Positions 7,915 through 16,174 of a stretch of DNA of 19,981 nt are shown one piece after another. The position numbers and the translations under genes were made by a program. The notes beneath the pieces were generated by a model that ran no database searches, was not told the DNA's origin, and saw only the letters and a program-made list of their open reading frames with translations. The DNA is from CAZSTA01 sp964609495 [NCBI: uncultured bacterium] (GTDB taxonomy: Bacteria > CAZSTA01), in assembly GCA_964609495.1 (NCBI GenBank), contig CAZSTA010000049.1:1-19981 (forward strand). Direction: 5' to 3'. Every line of letters begins with the position of its first letter. The stretch's first letter is position 1.

Positions 7915-8799
7915 CTACAAATTCGATTTAGCTTGGTCTTCGCCCCCCTTCTTAACTATGTAGTTGGAGGTTAGACGAATATCTATATACTCAATTATAT
8001 CCTCTTCTCTTCGAAGCTGATTCAACAACTCTATTAATGGTGTTGATTTATCAAGCAGATTTTCGAGCGACCCAGCTTTAACTAATATTCCATTTCTCAA
8101 CGTTGCTCTGACATCCCTTTTATCCCTAATATCAATAACCTTTATATAATTATACAACTCACCCTCATATATCAAGAAGATTTTATCGAGTAATTCACAC
8201 GCTTCAGTCTCCTTCTTTCTTTCCCTCTCTTCAGGACCATCCTCTTTATTAGATGTTCCCTTCTCTGGGATCAATCTCCCTCCAGCTTTTCTTTCCTGTA
8301 ATTTGAGTCCTTCTACCCTTAGAAGAGGACTCCTCGAAGGATCTATCTTACTCAAAAGAAATTTCTCAGCGTCTATCTCCCAGAATACTCCTTTTACAGC
8401 TACGAGAAGGATAGGGATACGTTCCTCAATTGTTAGAAGGAGGGTCTGTGGAATTTTGCGTTTTATCTTTATATCCTTAACGAAAGGCTCTTCCTTCAAC
8501 CTCTCGACTAGGAGCTTCTTATTAAAAGTGAATAGGGTGTCCCCCGCTTTAATTGGCAGAAGCTCTTGTATCCTCTTTTTAGATATGCGGTCATTACCCT
8601 TTATTCGAACCTCCTCCAAGGCGAAGTAGGGATTGGTTGTGAGGTATATATAACCCATCCAACAGACTGCAGACAGAAGCCCAAAGAAGGCTGATAAGCG
8701 AATAAACCAGCTCATTTGAGGGTTCGTTTTTCTTCGGAAACTGCCTCTGAAAACAGTTTCATATCTTCTTCTACTAACTACTCCGAACTGACGAGCCAT
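7915..8799 (-). CDS. ftsQ: Cell division protein FtsQ/DivIB
   Basis: A 294-residue bitopic membrane protein of the divisome core that works with FtsL and FtsB. It has a short basic cytoplasmic tail, one membrane helix (about 35-53), a POTRA domain (about 58-128, beginning FALEEVRIKGNDRISKK) and a beta domain reaching ITSNYIVKK-like strands at the end. A highly charged stretch (about 168-201, rich in Glu, Lys and Arg) interrupts the beta domain and looks like a lineage-specific flexible insertion. The gene starts seven bases after murG, where murC and murB would sit in a classical cluster. The ribosome site is weak. Identity is supported by architecture and position more than by strong motifs. 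Confidence 0.9.
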   Translation of the reverse strand: MARQFGVVSRRRYETVFRGSFRRKTNPQMSWFIRLSAFFGLLSAVCWMGYIYLTTNPYFALEEVRIKGNDRISKKRIQELLPIKAGDTLFTFNKKLLVERLKEEPFVKDIKIKRKIPQTLLLTIEERIPILLVAVKGVFWEIDAEKFLLSKIDPSRSPLLRVEGLKLQERKAGGRLIPEKGTSNKEDGPEERERKKETEACELLDKIFLIYEGELYNYIKVIDIRDKRDVRATLRNGILVKAGSLENLLDKSTPLIELLNQLRREEDIIEYIDIRLTSNYIVKKGGEDQAKSNL

Positions 8800-8806
8800 A
8801 ATTTAT

Positions 8807-9934
8807 CTACCGCTCTTTATCTTTGGCAAGCGCTTTCACTAGCTCCACCACCTTATCTACTGCAGAAGGATGGGCTAAGGCTTTGCTATTCTGGGACATC
8901 TCTTTTAACTTGACCTCATCTTCTAAGAGCTTCTTCAACCTCTGAGCCAAGATTCCTCCGGATAGATCTTTATCCGAAATGATAGTAGCGGCTCCCTTCT
9001 CCTCGAGAAGGCGAGCGTTATATTCTTGATGTCGAGCTGACGCATAAGGATAAGGGATTAGGATCGCGGGAAGCCCTCTCGCGGTTATTTCGGCTATCGT
9101 CATCGCCCCCGCCCGACATACGATCAGATCGGAAGCGGCATAAACCTCAGCTATGTTATGAATATAAGGTTTCACTTGGCAAGGTAGCTTCTTCCTCTCG
9201 ATCTCCCTCTGGAAATAGGCGAAATCATCCTCTCCTGTATGGTGAAGAAACCGAATCTTATCCAAAAAATCGCCTTGCTCGGCAAGAAGAGAGATCGCCT
9301 CTAAGGTTGCTATGTTGATAGTATGCGCTCCGCGACTTCCGCCAGTGATAAATACAAATTTCTCATCGGGGCTTATCTTCAAGTGTTTTCGGGAACTCTC
9401 TCTATCTGCCCTCAAGATCTCCGGTCTCAATGGATTTCCCGTAAGGACTATCTCTCCTTTTACCTGAGAGAGATAGGAACTAGATTCCTCATAAGCGACA
9501 GCAATTTTATCCGCCCTTTTAGCCAGGAGGCGTATAGTTAAACCAGGGATAACGTTCTGCTCCATAATGAGAGTCGGAAGATGGAACAAGGAGGCTAAAT
9601 ATACTATTGGTCCTGCCGCGAATCCACCAGTTCCTACAACTACCTCAGGCTTGAATCTCCTCAAGATGAAGAGGGATTGAATCGTCCCTATAAACAGCTT
9701 AGCCAAAGAGGATATAGTTTCCCAGATAGATGCCCCTCGCAGAAAGCCTTCGATTGTAATAGGTTGAAAGGCAAAACCTTCTCGCGGAACAACCTCAGCC
9801 TCTAATCTTCTCCCTGATCCGACGAATAGAAGCTCTACTTCAGGATATAGCTCCTTCAAGCGTTTGGCTAAAGCTAGACCAGGGTAAAGGTGTCCTCCAG
9901 TCCCTCCCCCAGCTATCAAGACCCTTCTCTTCAC
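8807..9934 (-). CDS. murG: UDP-GlcNAc:lipid I N-acetylglucosaminyltransferase MurG
   Basis: A 375-residue GT-B glycosyltransferase that adds GlcNAc from UDP-GlcNAc to lipid I at the inner face of the membrane, making lipid II. The N-terminal glycine-rich loop GGGTGGHLYPGLALA (9-23) and the second-domain donor-site block CRAGAMTIAEITARGLP, followed by PYPYASARHQEYNA (about 275-310), are both intact. The GTG start directly abuts the ftsW TAA, with the ribosome site GGAGA inside the end of ftsW, which indicates translational coupling. Length is typical. Confidence 0.97.
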   Translation of the reverse strand: MKRRVLIAGGGTGGHLYPGLALAKRLKELYPEVELLFVGSGRRLEAEVVPREGFAFQPITIEGFLRGASIWETISSLAKLFIGTIQSLFILRRFKPEVVVGTGGFAAGPIVYLASLFHLPTLIMEQNVIPGLTIRLLAKRADKIAVAYEESSSYLSQVKGEIVLTGNPLRPEILRADRESSRKHLKISPDEKFVFITGGSRGAHTINIATLEAISLLAEQGDFLDKIRFLHHTGEDDFAYFQREIERKKLPCQVKPYIHNIAEVYAASDLIVCRAGAMTIAEITARGLPAILIPYPYASARHQEYNARLLEEKGAATIISDKDLSGGILAQRLKKLLEDEVKLKEMSQNSKALAHPSAVDKVVELVKALAKDKER

Positions 9935-11122
9935 TTATCTCTCCATATTCCTCATCTCTATCCTCTCGTTGGTATGACGAGAGATATTTATCAGTAAACC
10001 CAATCCAAGCAGAGTAGTTATCATAGAAGAGCGACCATAGCTTATCAATGGTAAGGGGATCCCTGTTACTGGTAATATTCGAATCGTGGTCCCGATATTT
10101 ATCAAAGCTTGGATTACTAACATCGAGGTTATCCCTAGGGCTAGCATGCTTTCAAAAGGATCGGGATTACGTAAAACGATCCTGAACCCTCTCAGGGTAA
10201 TACCAAAAAATAGAGAAATGACGGTAGCACTTCCTATAAATCCCAATTCCTCCCCGATTATGGAGAAGACAAAATCGGTGTGTTGCCCAGGCAGATAGAA
10301 GAACTTCTGCCTACTAACTCCTAAACCTAATCCCCAGAAACCTCCGTCGCCCATAGCAAGTAAGGATTGCTCGCTTTGAAAATCTCTTTTAGCCCCTAAG
10401 AGCGAGATTATTCGTTCGATGGGATAGCCCTTTAGATTCATAAATAGCCATATAAAGGATGCAGATATTAAAAGTGCTATCAATAGATGAAGGGTATTTG
10501 CCCCAAAAATGAAGAGCATCCAGAACCCTACTGTAATTATCAATATAGCAGTGCTGAAATCGGGCTGTAAGATTATCAAGATGGCAATAGTGCCCATCGT
10601 AATTAGATTGGGAAGAAGTCCTGTTTCGAAATCTCGGATAACCTTTTCTCTTCTAGCCAGGGAATCGGCTAAATAGAGGATTAATATCACTTTAACTAGC
10701 TCTGAAGGTTGAAAATGAAAGGAGGAAAACCAGATCCACCTTCGAGCGTTCCCTCTCCCGATCCCAGGGATAAATACTAGAAAAAGAATTAGAACCCCGA
10801 AAAGGAGGAAAATTTTCGAGAATTGTCTTAAAAACTGGAGATTAACGAGGGAGGCCCCTATCATAATTAACATCCCTAGAGCCATCGCTACCAACTGCTT
10901 AACTAGATAGGAGGAGCCATTTCCCTCCCCGCTATATATATCTCTGACAAAGGTGGAGCTATATACCATCAGCACTCCAATAACAGCCAAAGCCAACATT
11001 ATCAAAACGAGTATATAATCAGGTTGATGAGTCTGAGGTGGTAAATAATCTATATCTTCTCGAAGGCGATATATCCGTCCTCTAGGAGTAATCCTATTAG
11101 CTTCCAAAGTGCCCCTTGTCAT
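9935..11122 (-). CDS. ftsW: Lipid II polymerase FtsW (SEDS glycosyltransferase)
   Basis: A polytopic SEDS-family peptidoglycan glycosyltransferase that polymerises lipid II with its partner, the transpeptidase encoded by ftsI. About ten membrane segments are visible. The conserved loop YLPGQHTDFVF contains the likely catalytic aspartate, and IGEELGFIG and LPVTGIPLPLISYG follow. I prefer ATG 11122 (395 residues) because it has GGAAGGA five bases upstream. The frame also extends to TTG 11173 (412 residues), but that start lies inside a hairpin repeat and lacks a good ribosome site. Two departures from common FtsW sequences are SYGRSS where SYGGSS is usual, and PGQH where PEAH or PEQH is usual. 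mraY and murD, which normally precede it, are absent. Confidence 0.95.
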   Translation of the reverse strand: MTRGTLEANRITPRGRIYRLREDIDYLPPQTHQPDYILVLIMLALAVIGVLMVYSSTFVRDIYSGEGNGSSYLVKQLVAMALGMLIMIGASLVNLQFLRQFSKIFLLFGVLILFLVFIPGIGRGNARRWIWFSSFHFQPSELVKVILILYLADSLARREKVIRDFETGLLPNLITMGTIAILIILQPDFSTAILIITVGFWMLFIFGANTLHLLIALLISASFIWLFMNLKGYPIERIISLLGAKRDFQSEQSLLAMGDGGFWGLGLGVSRQKFFYLPGQHTDFVFSIIGEELGFIGSATVISLFFGITLRGFRIVLRNPDPFESMLALGITSMLVIQALINIGTTIRILPVTGIPLPLISYGRSSMITTLLGLGLLINISRHTNERIEMRNMER

Positions 11123-11134
11123 TCTTGTCCTTCC

Positions 11135-11185
11135 AAAAGGAAACTTTTGAACCTTGAGTTTTGTTACCGGCAAAAGTTACCTTTT
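11135..11185. repeat. Hairpin repeat at the murF-ftsW junction
   Basis: Arms AAAAGGAAACTTTTG (11135-11149) and CAAAAGTTACCTTTT (11171-11185), 15 bp with one mismatch, loop 21 bases. It lies between the murF stop and the ftsW ribosome site. The right arm plus part of the loop (11160-11186) recurs at 18718-18744 with two differences in 27 bases, so at least this half is a dispersed repeat. Confidence 0.6.
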
Positions 11186-11186
11186 C

Positions 11187-12578
11187 TTATGATATATCGA
11201 TTTTCTTAATCTCCTCCGCTATCTCTTCCATCCTCACCCCTCTTGAGCCTTTGACCAAGATCGTATCTCCAGCTTTTAGGGAAGAAGGTAACACTCTTAA
11301 GACCTCATCATTGGTCGAACATATATAAACCCTTTCCGAGGGAAATCCCTTATTTATCGCCCCGCTTACGAAGAGGGAGGCCATTTCACCACTAGTAATC
11401 AGGAGATCTAAGGGGAGTCCTCCCATGAACTCGCCCATCGAACGATGAACATCCTCGCTATATCTCCCAAGTTCTAACATATCTCCTAGAATAGCTACTC
11501 TGCGCCCTTTCGTATCCATCTCACATAAAATCGCCAGAGCAGCCCTCAATGAAGTTGGATTAGAGTTATAAGTATCATCGATCAACTTAAACTTCGGCAG
11601 AGAATAGATATTGACTCGTCCCTTTAAAGGAGAGAAATCAGCAAGACCTTTCTTCATCTGATCCATATCTAAATCGATCGCATAAGCCACGGAAGCCGCA
11701 GCTAAAGCATTATAGATATTATGCCTCCCTGGAATTGGTAATTTTATCCTTCTTCTCTTTTTATCTATATCGAGGGTGAACTGTATGCTTTCTCCCTTAG
11801 AAACCTCTATCTCAGAGGCTTGGACTTCTGCTTCGTTTGAAACACCAAAAGTGATAACTCTCCCTCTACTCAGCCTTTTTAACTTCTCGCTCCACTCGTT
11901 ATCAGCATTGAGTATGACTATCCCCTCATCACCTAAAGCCTCTATCAACTCCCCTTTAGCTTTAGCTACTCCTTCAAGAGAACCGACTCCCTCTAAATGA
12001 ACCTCCTCCACATTAGTTATAACTCCAATCGATGGCTTTATGATATCAGCTAGATGAGCTATCTCTCCCGGATGATTCATCCCCACCTCTAATATTGCTA
12101 CTTGATGAGATGATGAGAGGCGAAGAAGAGTGAGAGGAACTCCCACCTCGTTGTTATAGCTACTCTCGTTCTTTAAAACCAACATTCGCTTGCTTAGAAT
12201 CGAGGCCGTCATCTCTTTAGTCGTAGTTTTTCCCACACTTCCCGTTATAGCTACGAAAATAGGTGAAAATTTACCTCGATAGTAACGAGCCAGCTCTTGA
12301 AGTCCAATAAGCGTATCAGGAACGAGAATTATGCTCGCCTTGGGATGAGAATTAACAAGCCGTCTTTGGGAGATGATAGTGGCACTCGCTCCCTTATCCA
12401 GAGCGGATTCTAGAAAATCATGTCCATCGAATATTTCCCCTTTCAGAGCTATGAAGAGGTCGCCTGAAGATATAACCCGACTATCAGTGGAGATATTGGA
12501 AATTAGCTCATCCTCATCTCCCTTCAGCAGAGTTCCATTTATCGCTTTTGTTATCTCCCCTACGGTTAGTGCTTCCAC
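11187..12578 (-). CDS. murF: UDP-MurNAc-tripeptide:D-Ala-D-Ala ligase MurF
   Basis: A 463-residue Mur ligase that adds D-Ala-D-Ala to the UDP-MurNAc-tripeptide, completing the cytoplasmic precursor. The P-loop is TGSVGKTTTKEM (112-123). The central domain has EVGMNHPGEIAHL and TNVEEVHLEGVGS, and the C-terminal domain has DDTYNSNPTSLRAAL (about 332-346), the MurF-specific block. The start is GTG; its N terminus, MEALTVGEITKAI, aligns with the family start, but the ribosome site is weak and the nearest predicted transcription start is only about 12 bases upstream. It is separated from murE by 354 bases holding a hairpin, promoters and a repeat. Confidence 0.97.
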   Translation of the reverse strand: MEALTVGEITKAINGTLLKGDEDELISNISTDSRVISSGDLFIALKGEIFDGHDFLESALDKGASATIISQRRLVNSHPKASIILVPDTLIGLQELARYYRGKFSPIFVAITGSVGKTTTKEMTASILSKRMLVLKNESSYNNEVGVPLTLLRLSSSHQVAILEVGMNHPGEIAHLADIIKPSIGVITNVEEVHLEGVGSLEGVAKAKGELIEALGDEGIVILNADNEWSEKLKRLSRGRVITFGVSNEAEVQASEIEVSKGESIQFTLDIDKKRRRIKLPIPGRHNIYNALAAASVAYAIDLDMDQMKKGLADFSPLKGRVNIYSLPKFKLIDDTYNSNPTSLRAALAILCEMDTKGRRVAILGDMLELGRYSEDVHRSMGEFMGGLPLDLLITSGEMASLFVSGAINKGFPSERVYICSTNDEVLRVLPSSLKAGDTILVKGSRGVRMEEIAEEIKKIDIS

Positions 12579-12596
12579 TCTTAATAACTACGGTAA

Positions 12597-12626
12597 ATTA
12601 TATCATATTTTCGATAATTCTACCAA
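12597..12626 (-). promoter_or_regulatory. Proximal murF promoter candidate
   Basis: On the minus strand: an extended -10 TGATATAAT, with TATAAT at 12602-12597, and a poor -35 TTGGTA (12626-12621) at 18 bases. The -35 overlaps the end of the inverted-repeat element. It would give a very short leader, about 12 bases. Confidence 0.45.
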
Positions 12627-12786
12627 GCATGTAAAGTTTGTGCTAACAGATTTTTAAGGATTATCAATAATCATCCACGAATACACTCAAGGAGATAATT
12701 TGCTCTTCATAGATCATCAGAGTAAAAATCATTTATACTACCCTATCATATATTGATCTTACTCCCAGCACAGACTTTACATGCTT
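12625..12786. repeat. MITE-like element with 20-bp inverted ends
   Basis: Terminal inverted repeats at 12625-12644 and 12767-12786 match at 19 of 20 positions (AAGCATGTAAAG... and its complement). They enclose about 120 bases of AT-rich DNA with no supportable gene. No target duplication is obvious. The left end, read on the minus strand and including the adjacent AAAAATCTGTTAGCAC, matches the repeat at 4866-4904. A degenerate GC-rich palindrome of the REP type (about 12794-12829) abuts the right end, as also happens at the other locus. Confidence 0.5.
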
Positions 12787-12862
12787 CCTCGCGCACTCCC
12801 GCTTCTCCCTTGAGGAGAGAGGAAGGTGTCGATTGAGAGAAGATCGCGCGATTTTGTCTTAG

Positions 12863-12891
12863 AATATATCATAAAAGGTTTGATTTGTCAA
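12863..12891 (-). promoter_or_regulatory. Distal promoter for the murF-ftsA unit
   Basis: On the minus strand: perfect -35 TTGACA (12891-12886), 17-base spacer, -10 TATATT (12868-12863). It sits immediately after the hairpin that follows murE, so the cluster seems to be cut into two transcription units here. The transcript would cross the MITE-like element before reaching murF. Confidence 0.65.
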
Positions 12892-12895
12892 CGTA

Positions 12896-12929
12896 AACTA
12901 CCTTTGCCTGCCATCAGGCAAGGGTAGTT
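12896..12929 (-). terminator. Strong hairpin just after murE
   Basis: Arms 12896-12910 and 12915-12929: 15 bp with one G-T type mismatch and a four-base loop (CCAT). It begins three bases after the murE stop. On the transcript no U-run follows, so it may end transcription inefficiently or instead protect the 3' end of the murE message. Its placement between a stop codon and a new promoter supports a unit boundary. Confidence 0.5.
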
Positions 12930-12932
12930 CAC

Positions 12933-14411
12933 TTAAGTTCTCGAGAGAAATTTGCGGACTACTTCTCCATCATTAAAAGGAATGTATCCATCTTCACATA
13001 CTTGGACTCTCTCATGTCCCTTACCGGCTATAAGAACTACATCTCCTTGTCGGGCGGAGGATAAAGCTCTTTCGATAGCCTCGCGCCTATCCAAAACTAT
13101 CTTAGCTCTATCTTTATCGCTCTTAAATCCTACTAAGGCATCCTCTGCTGTCTGAAGAGGGTCCTCTCCTCGAGGATTATCAGTGGTAATAAAGGAAAGA
13201 TCGCTGTAACGAGCAACGATCTCCCCCATAACTGGTCGTTTGGAGCGATCTCTTTCCCCCGCGCAACCAAAGACGGTGATTATTCGTCTAGGGGCGAAGC
13301 GAGAGATCAAACTCAGCACTTTCTCCAATCCATCCGGATTGTGGGCATAATCCACGATGACGTCGAAATCCTGTCCATAATCGATAAATTCAAATCGCCC
13401 CGGGACTGAAGAGAAGTTGTTGATCCCTTCTTTAATAGTATCCAAATCTATATTTTGGGATAAAGCCACTCCTATTGCCGCTAAACAATTATAGACGTTG
13501 AAGTCATCTGGCATACCGAGTTTTAACTCTATATCTCCATAAGGAGTATCAACCTTAAACGCTGTTCCTCTCAACTCTCTTCTGATTATCTCTCCTTTGA
13601 TATCCACTTGTTTCTCCAAGCCATAAGTGATAATTGGGACTCGGGTTTGAGAGAGCAAATAATTGCTGTGAGGATCGTCCGAGTTTATCACCGCTCTTTT
13701 AGAGGATTTATCCCTGCTTCCTTGTCCCAATTGGCGAAAGAGCGTAGCTTTAGCCTCTAAATAGCGCTCCATAGTCCCATGAAGCTCCAGATGTTCCAAA
13801 GTTAGATTGGTGAACACCGCGGTCTCGAATTCACATCCTACCACTCGTTTTAATTCGAGTGAATGAGAAGATACCTCCACAACAAAATAATCACAGCCCC
13901 CCTCAACCGCTTTTCGCATCATCCCTTGAAGCTCAAGGGATTCGGGGGTGGTTAGATAAGCCTCTCTATGTTCATCTCCCACATAATAACCTATAGTTCC
14001 GGTGAGAGCTGTTTTAAATCCAGCTTGTTCGAGAATAGCTCTGGTTATATAAGTAGTGGTAGTTTTCCCATTAGTTCCTGTGACTCCGATCAACTTTAGC
14101 TCCTCGGAGGGATGATCGTAGAACTCATTCGACAAAAGGGCTAAGGCTCGACGAGAATCTTCAACTCGAACTTTAGTTATATCTTCCGAGTCCAGCTCTA
14201 TCTCCTCCTCTCCCACGATCGCCTTAGCTCCTCTCTCCAGAGCTTGCTGAATGTAGCGATGACCATTAGTTTTGAAACCCTTGATGCAGACGAAGATAAA
14301 GCCTGGTTCAACGAGGCGAGAATCAGAGGTAAGACCAGCGATATCAAAATCTAAATCTCCCTCTATCTTAAAGACTTTTAGGGGAGATAAAAGCTTCCGT
14401 AAATTTCTCAT
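12933..14411 (-). CDS. murE: UDP-MurNAc-dipeptide:diamino acid ligase MurE (probably meso-DAP adding)
   Basis: A 492-residue Mur ligase that adds the third stem residue to UDP-MurNAc-L-Ala-D-Glu. The P-loop is TGTNGKTTTTY (111-121), and YFVVEVSSHSLELKRV is the family's catalytic carboxylate/histidine block. DNPR (411-414) is the motif that in E. coli MurE contacts meso-diaminopimelate; lysine-adding enzymes differ there. So the peptidoglycan is probably of the meso-DAP type. It follows ftsI by 19 bases and has no clear ribosome site. It is the last gene of the first cluster unit, followed at once by a strong hairpin. Confidence 0.96.
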   Translation of the reverse strand: MRNLRKLLSPLKVFKIEGDLDFDIAGLTSDSRLVEPGFIFVCIKGFKTNGHRYIQQALERGAKAIVGEEEIELDSEDITKVRVEDSRRALALLSNEFYDHPSEELKLIGVTGTNGKTTTTYITRAILEQAGFKTALTGTIGYYVGDEHREAYLTTPESLELQGMMRKAVEGGCDYFVVEVSSHSLELKRVVGCEFETAVFTNLTLEHLELHGTMERYLEAKATLFRQLGQGSRDKSSKRAVINSDDPHSNYLLSQTRVPIITYGLEKQVDIKGEIIRRELRGTAFKVDTPYGDIELKLGMPDDFNVYNCLAAIGVALSQNIDLDTIKEGINNFSSVPGRFEFIDYGQDFDVIVDYAHNPDGLEKVLSLISRFAPRRIITVFGCAGERDRSKRPVMGEIVARYSDLSFITTDNPRGEDPLQTAEDALVGFKSDKDRAKIVLDRREAIERALSSARQGDVVLIAGKGHERVQVCEDGYIPFNDGEVVRKFLSRT

Positions 14412-14430
14412 ATCAATTCGATGCTCGCTT

Positions 14431-16131
14431 CTAATGGAGCGGTCCGTTAATATATCTTAGGACATTTTGAGCGATCCTTGAAAATACGGGAGCAGCTATA
14501 TGCGCTCCATAATAATCGTCCTTGGGTTCATCTATCAGCACCAGTATAGCTAGTTGAGGTTCATCTACAGGAACAAAGCCGATCATTATAGCGGTGAAGT
14601 GCTCGAAGCTATAATCCCCTTTTTCGGGATCGAGCTTCTGCGCGGTTCCTGTTTTCCCTGCGACCTGGTAACCAGGGACAGCCGCTAATTTGCCAGTTCC
14701 TTCCGCGACAGCAATCCTTAACATCTCTTTCAATTGGCGAGCTGTTTTCCGCGATACAACTCGAGATATGATCTCTGGTTTATGTTCCTCCTTAATATTG
14801 CCCTCAGCATCGGTTATGGCTTTAACGATCATCGGTTCCATCAAAAGACCATTGTTGGCAATAGCTGATAAAGCAGTAATCAACTGAAGGGGAGTAACCG
14901 ATATCCCTTGTCCTATAGGAATATTCCCTACTTTAACTCCATACCACTTCTCGGGAGGCTCGACCAAGCCGACGGATTCCCCAGGTAACCCTACTTTAGT
15001 GCTTCTCCCGAAACCAAACTCCCTTATATAGCTATATAAATCTTCCTTTCCCAGCCTGGAACCGACCACTATAATTCCCACATTGCAGGAGTTTTTGATC
15101 ACATCGGTGAAGGTCTCAGCACCGTGGGGCTTTACACAATGGATATAGCGTCCGGCGACCTCTATCCTCCCTTCGCAGAGAAACCTATCATCTGGAGTTA
15201 CTACTCCCTCCTCCAGCGCCCCGGCTGCGGTCACAAATTTAAAACTGGAACCGGGCTCGAAGACATCGGTAACTGCTCTATTTCGGAGAACTGTAGGATC
15301 ATAATCGGAATAATTATTGGGATCATAGGTGGGGATATCAGCCATCGCTAATATCTCTCCACTCCGAGGATCCATAACGATAGCGATCGCGCACTCGGCG
15401 TCGTGTTCCTCGTATGCTTTTTTTATCTCACTTTCGGTGTAATATTGAATAACTCTATCTATAGTTAAAATCAGGTTATCGCCATTATGAGGGGGGAAAA
15501 ACTCTCTCTCGGCAAAGGGAATAGGTCTTCCTCGAATATCACCTTTGTAGATAATCCGTCCTGACATTTCAGCTAGACATTTATTATATTGAAATTCTAG
15601 CCCCTCTAGGCCTTTATCGTTTACATCAGTAAAACCTATAACATTGGAAGCTAACTCCCTATAGGGATATACCCTCCTACTCTCAGAGATGAGGGTAATA
15701 CCCTCCATCTCCAGCGCTTCTATCCTATCCGCTAACTCCTTCTCTACACCGTTCTTTAGATAGAAGAGTTTAGATGAATAATTTCTATCCAGCTTCTCCC
15801 TCAATTCGGAGAAACTCATCTCTAGCAAGGGAGATAATTCTCTAGCCGCTACCTCGGCATCTTTTATCTTATCTGGTTGAACAGCTACTATGTACTTTTG
15901 GATACTGAAAGCTAAGGTATCTCCCTTGCGATCTAGGATCGAACCTCTCTTACCTCCTATTAGATAGTAATTGTTATGTAAATTATCGGCTTTACTCCCT
16001 AGTTCCTCACTCTTTAAGATCTGAATACGAAAGGTTTGTGCCAAGTATATAACGTGAACTAAAATCAAGATGAAGCACAATAAAGAAACCCTAATAGTAA
16101 AAGATCTTTTAAAAGTTATTCCTCGCTTCAT
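14431..16131 (-). CDS. ftsI: Division transpeptidase FtsI/PBP (class B penicillin-binding protein)
   Basis: A 566-residue class B penicillin-binding protein that cross-links septal peptidoglycan made by FtsW. A single N-terminal membrane anchor lies at about 14-32, followed by a pedestal domain with RGSILDRKGDTLA (62-74). The transpeptidase domain has SSFK (295-298, active serine S295), SCN (348-350) and KTG (493-495), all intact. No C-terminal PASTA domain is present, unlike the sporulation-type SpoVD proteins. The ATG lacks a clear ribosome site and lies 43 bases after the ftsL-like gene. Confidence 0.96.
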   Translation of the reverse strand: MKRGITFKRSFTIRVSLLCFILILVHVIYLAQTFRIQILKSEELGSKADNLHNNYYLIGGKRGSILDRKGDTLAFSIQKYIVAVQPDKIKDAEVAARELSPLLEMSFSELREKLDRNYSSKLFYLKNGVEKELADRIEALEMEGITLISESRRVYPYRELASNVIGFTDVNDKGLEGLEFQYNKCLAEMSGRIIYKGDIRGRPIPFAEREFFPPHNGDNLILTIDRVIQYYTESEIKKAYEEHDAECAIAIVMDPRSGEILAMADIPTYDPNNYSDYDPTVLRNRAVTDVFEPGSSFKFVTAAGALEEGVVTPDDRFLCEGRIEVAGRYIHCVKPHGAETFTDVIKNSCNVGIIVVGSRLGKEDLYSYIREFGFGRSTKVGLPGESVGLVEPPEKWYGVKVGNIPIGQGISVTPLQLITALSAIANNGLLMEPMIVKAITDAEGNIKEEHKPEIISRVVSRKTARQLKEMLRIAVAEGTGKLAAVPGYQVAGKTGTAQKLDPEKGDYSFEHFTAIMIGFVPVDEPQLAILVLIDEPKDDYYGAHIAAPVFSRIAQNVLRYINGPLH

Positions 16132-16174
16132 AGTATAATTTGTTTTAATTCTAAAAAATTCAATTGATAAAAGG

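Noticed and set aside
7420-7974. Plus-strand open frame of 184 codons opposite ftsA/ftsQ
   Set aside because: It is antisense to the catalytic core of FtsA and is low-complexity (Ser, Thr, Ile, Pro), as expected for a shadow frame.
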